A stretch of DNA of 64,000 nucleotides, taken from NCBI GenBank assembly GCA_911728455.2, contig OU452225.1, positions 6,372,106-6,436,105 of the forward strand. The letters run 5' to 3'. Both the position numbers and the translations under genes were made by a program. The stretch comes from Marthasterias glacialis. Lineage: Eukaryota > Echinodermata > Asteroidea > Forcipulatida > Asteriidae. Shown piece by piece: positions 63,271 to 64,000 of this stretch. How positions within the stretch are numbered: the first letter of the stretch is position 1; every line of letters starts with the position of its first letter. The notes under the pieces are model-generated. The model ran no database searches. It worked only from the letters and a program-made list of their open reading frames with translations, and was not told the DNA's origin.

Positions 63271-64000
63271 CTCCCATTACTGAAGTGTATCACGTGCAAC
63301 ACACACACACACGTTGTTGAGAATCGAAACCCAAAATAGTGGATGAGATTGCTGTTTGATGTTAAATTGTATTGTATAGTGCACTTCATTAGCTTGCAAT
63401 ATGTGGCAAGTGCATTGACGCATAGGTGTAACCAGAGGGGCGAGGCCCCCCCCCCCCTCCTCTCCTTGCCTCCCCTCTCTTGCCTCTCCAAATGAGATTG
63501 AAAAAATGCACACGTGTGAATGTTTCGATACATTAAATAGCTCCCAGCCAACCCCCCAACCCCCAAAGTTTGTCTTTGCCCCCCCACTTGCCGCCCAAAT
63601 GAAACTGTCTGGTTACGCCGCTGCATTGAAGCATAGTTTTACAGTGACAGCCTGTGCCCAGTACAACCTGTTTTATATGCATGCCTGCCCAGAATGGGTG
63701 TTACATAAACCTACAAACCCCATGGGACATACACATTGCACGCAACAGTTTAAATTAAAAAATCATGAGCAGCTAGCTGATTAGAGTATGTGACGCCCCA
63801 TGACAAAAAAACAGGCACTTTTTTCGGAAATAGTGAATCGGGGTTAACAGTGAAGTCAACCGAAACATCAGCCATGATAAGAGTGATGTGATGTCTTAAA
63901 CATTGCATCATATATTGAAAAATATTGACATTTTAGGCCGTAAGTGGGTGTTATTTGAAGGCCCTTTTTCGCATCTATTTGACAAGCAAATAAACCCAGT

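Noticed and set aside
1-64000. LTR retroelements or other virus-like fossils
   Set aside because: No long terminal repeats, gag/pol-like or capsid-like reading frames were recognised; the only reverse-transcriptase remnant is a LINE 3' end.

Overview
The window is animal nuclear DNA: AT-rich, with long introns, GT-AG splicing and many short transposons and microsatellites. Two spliced protein-coding genes on the + strand carry the information. Both proteins are deuterostome-like. The MITE and tRNA-SINE landscape fits a marine invertebrate deuterostome, most likely an echinoderm. That placement is inference from sequence style and protein similarity recalled from memory, not a database result.

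Gene 1 (12152-26616, 13 exons seen, 1038 residues) is a class I cytokine receptor of the gp130/LIFR type. It has an Ig-like domain, a two-domain cytokine-binding module, three more fibronectin III domains, one membrane helix, a box1-like proline motif and a long Ser/Pro/Tyr-rich tail. The exon carrying the start codon and signal peptide was not found; it lies in 1-12151 or upstream. Gene 2 (51985-63043, 7 coding exons, 273 residues) is a complete very-long-chain fatty acid elongase of the ELOVL1/7 group, with the HxxHH motif and a KxKxx ER-retention tail. A noncoding first exon probably ends at 51091.

Layout: 1-12151 is repeat-rich sequence with no gene recognised. 12152-26616 is the receptor. 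26617-51000 is intergenic or UTR sequence full of palindromic MITEs, with one weak candidate for a small spliced transcript (36200-45821). 51000-63044 is the elongase. 63045-64000 is its 3' flank, with a strong hairpin.

The introns hold the most unusual DNA. Elongase intron 5 is almost entirely a 27-bp minisatellite (about 93 units) that puts a GATA-factor consensus in nearly every unit and creates spurious ORFs of about 900 codons on both strands. Elongase intron 1 has three perfect DR1 nuclear-receptor sites in 300 bp and a duplicated splice donor. Receptor introns hold two short inverted-repeat elements whose arms match the CTCF core motif. A SINE in elongase intron 3 is interrupted by two different TTAA-flanked MITEs. 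No LTR or other virus-like element was recognised.
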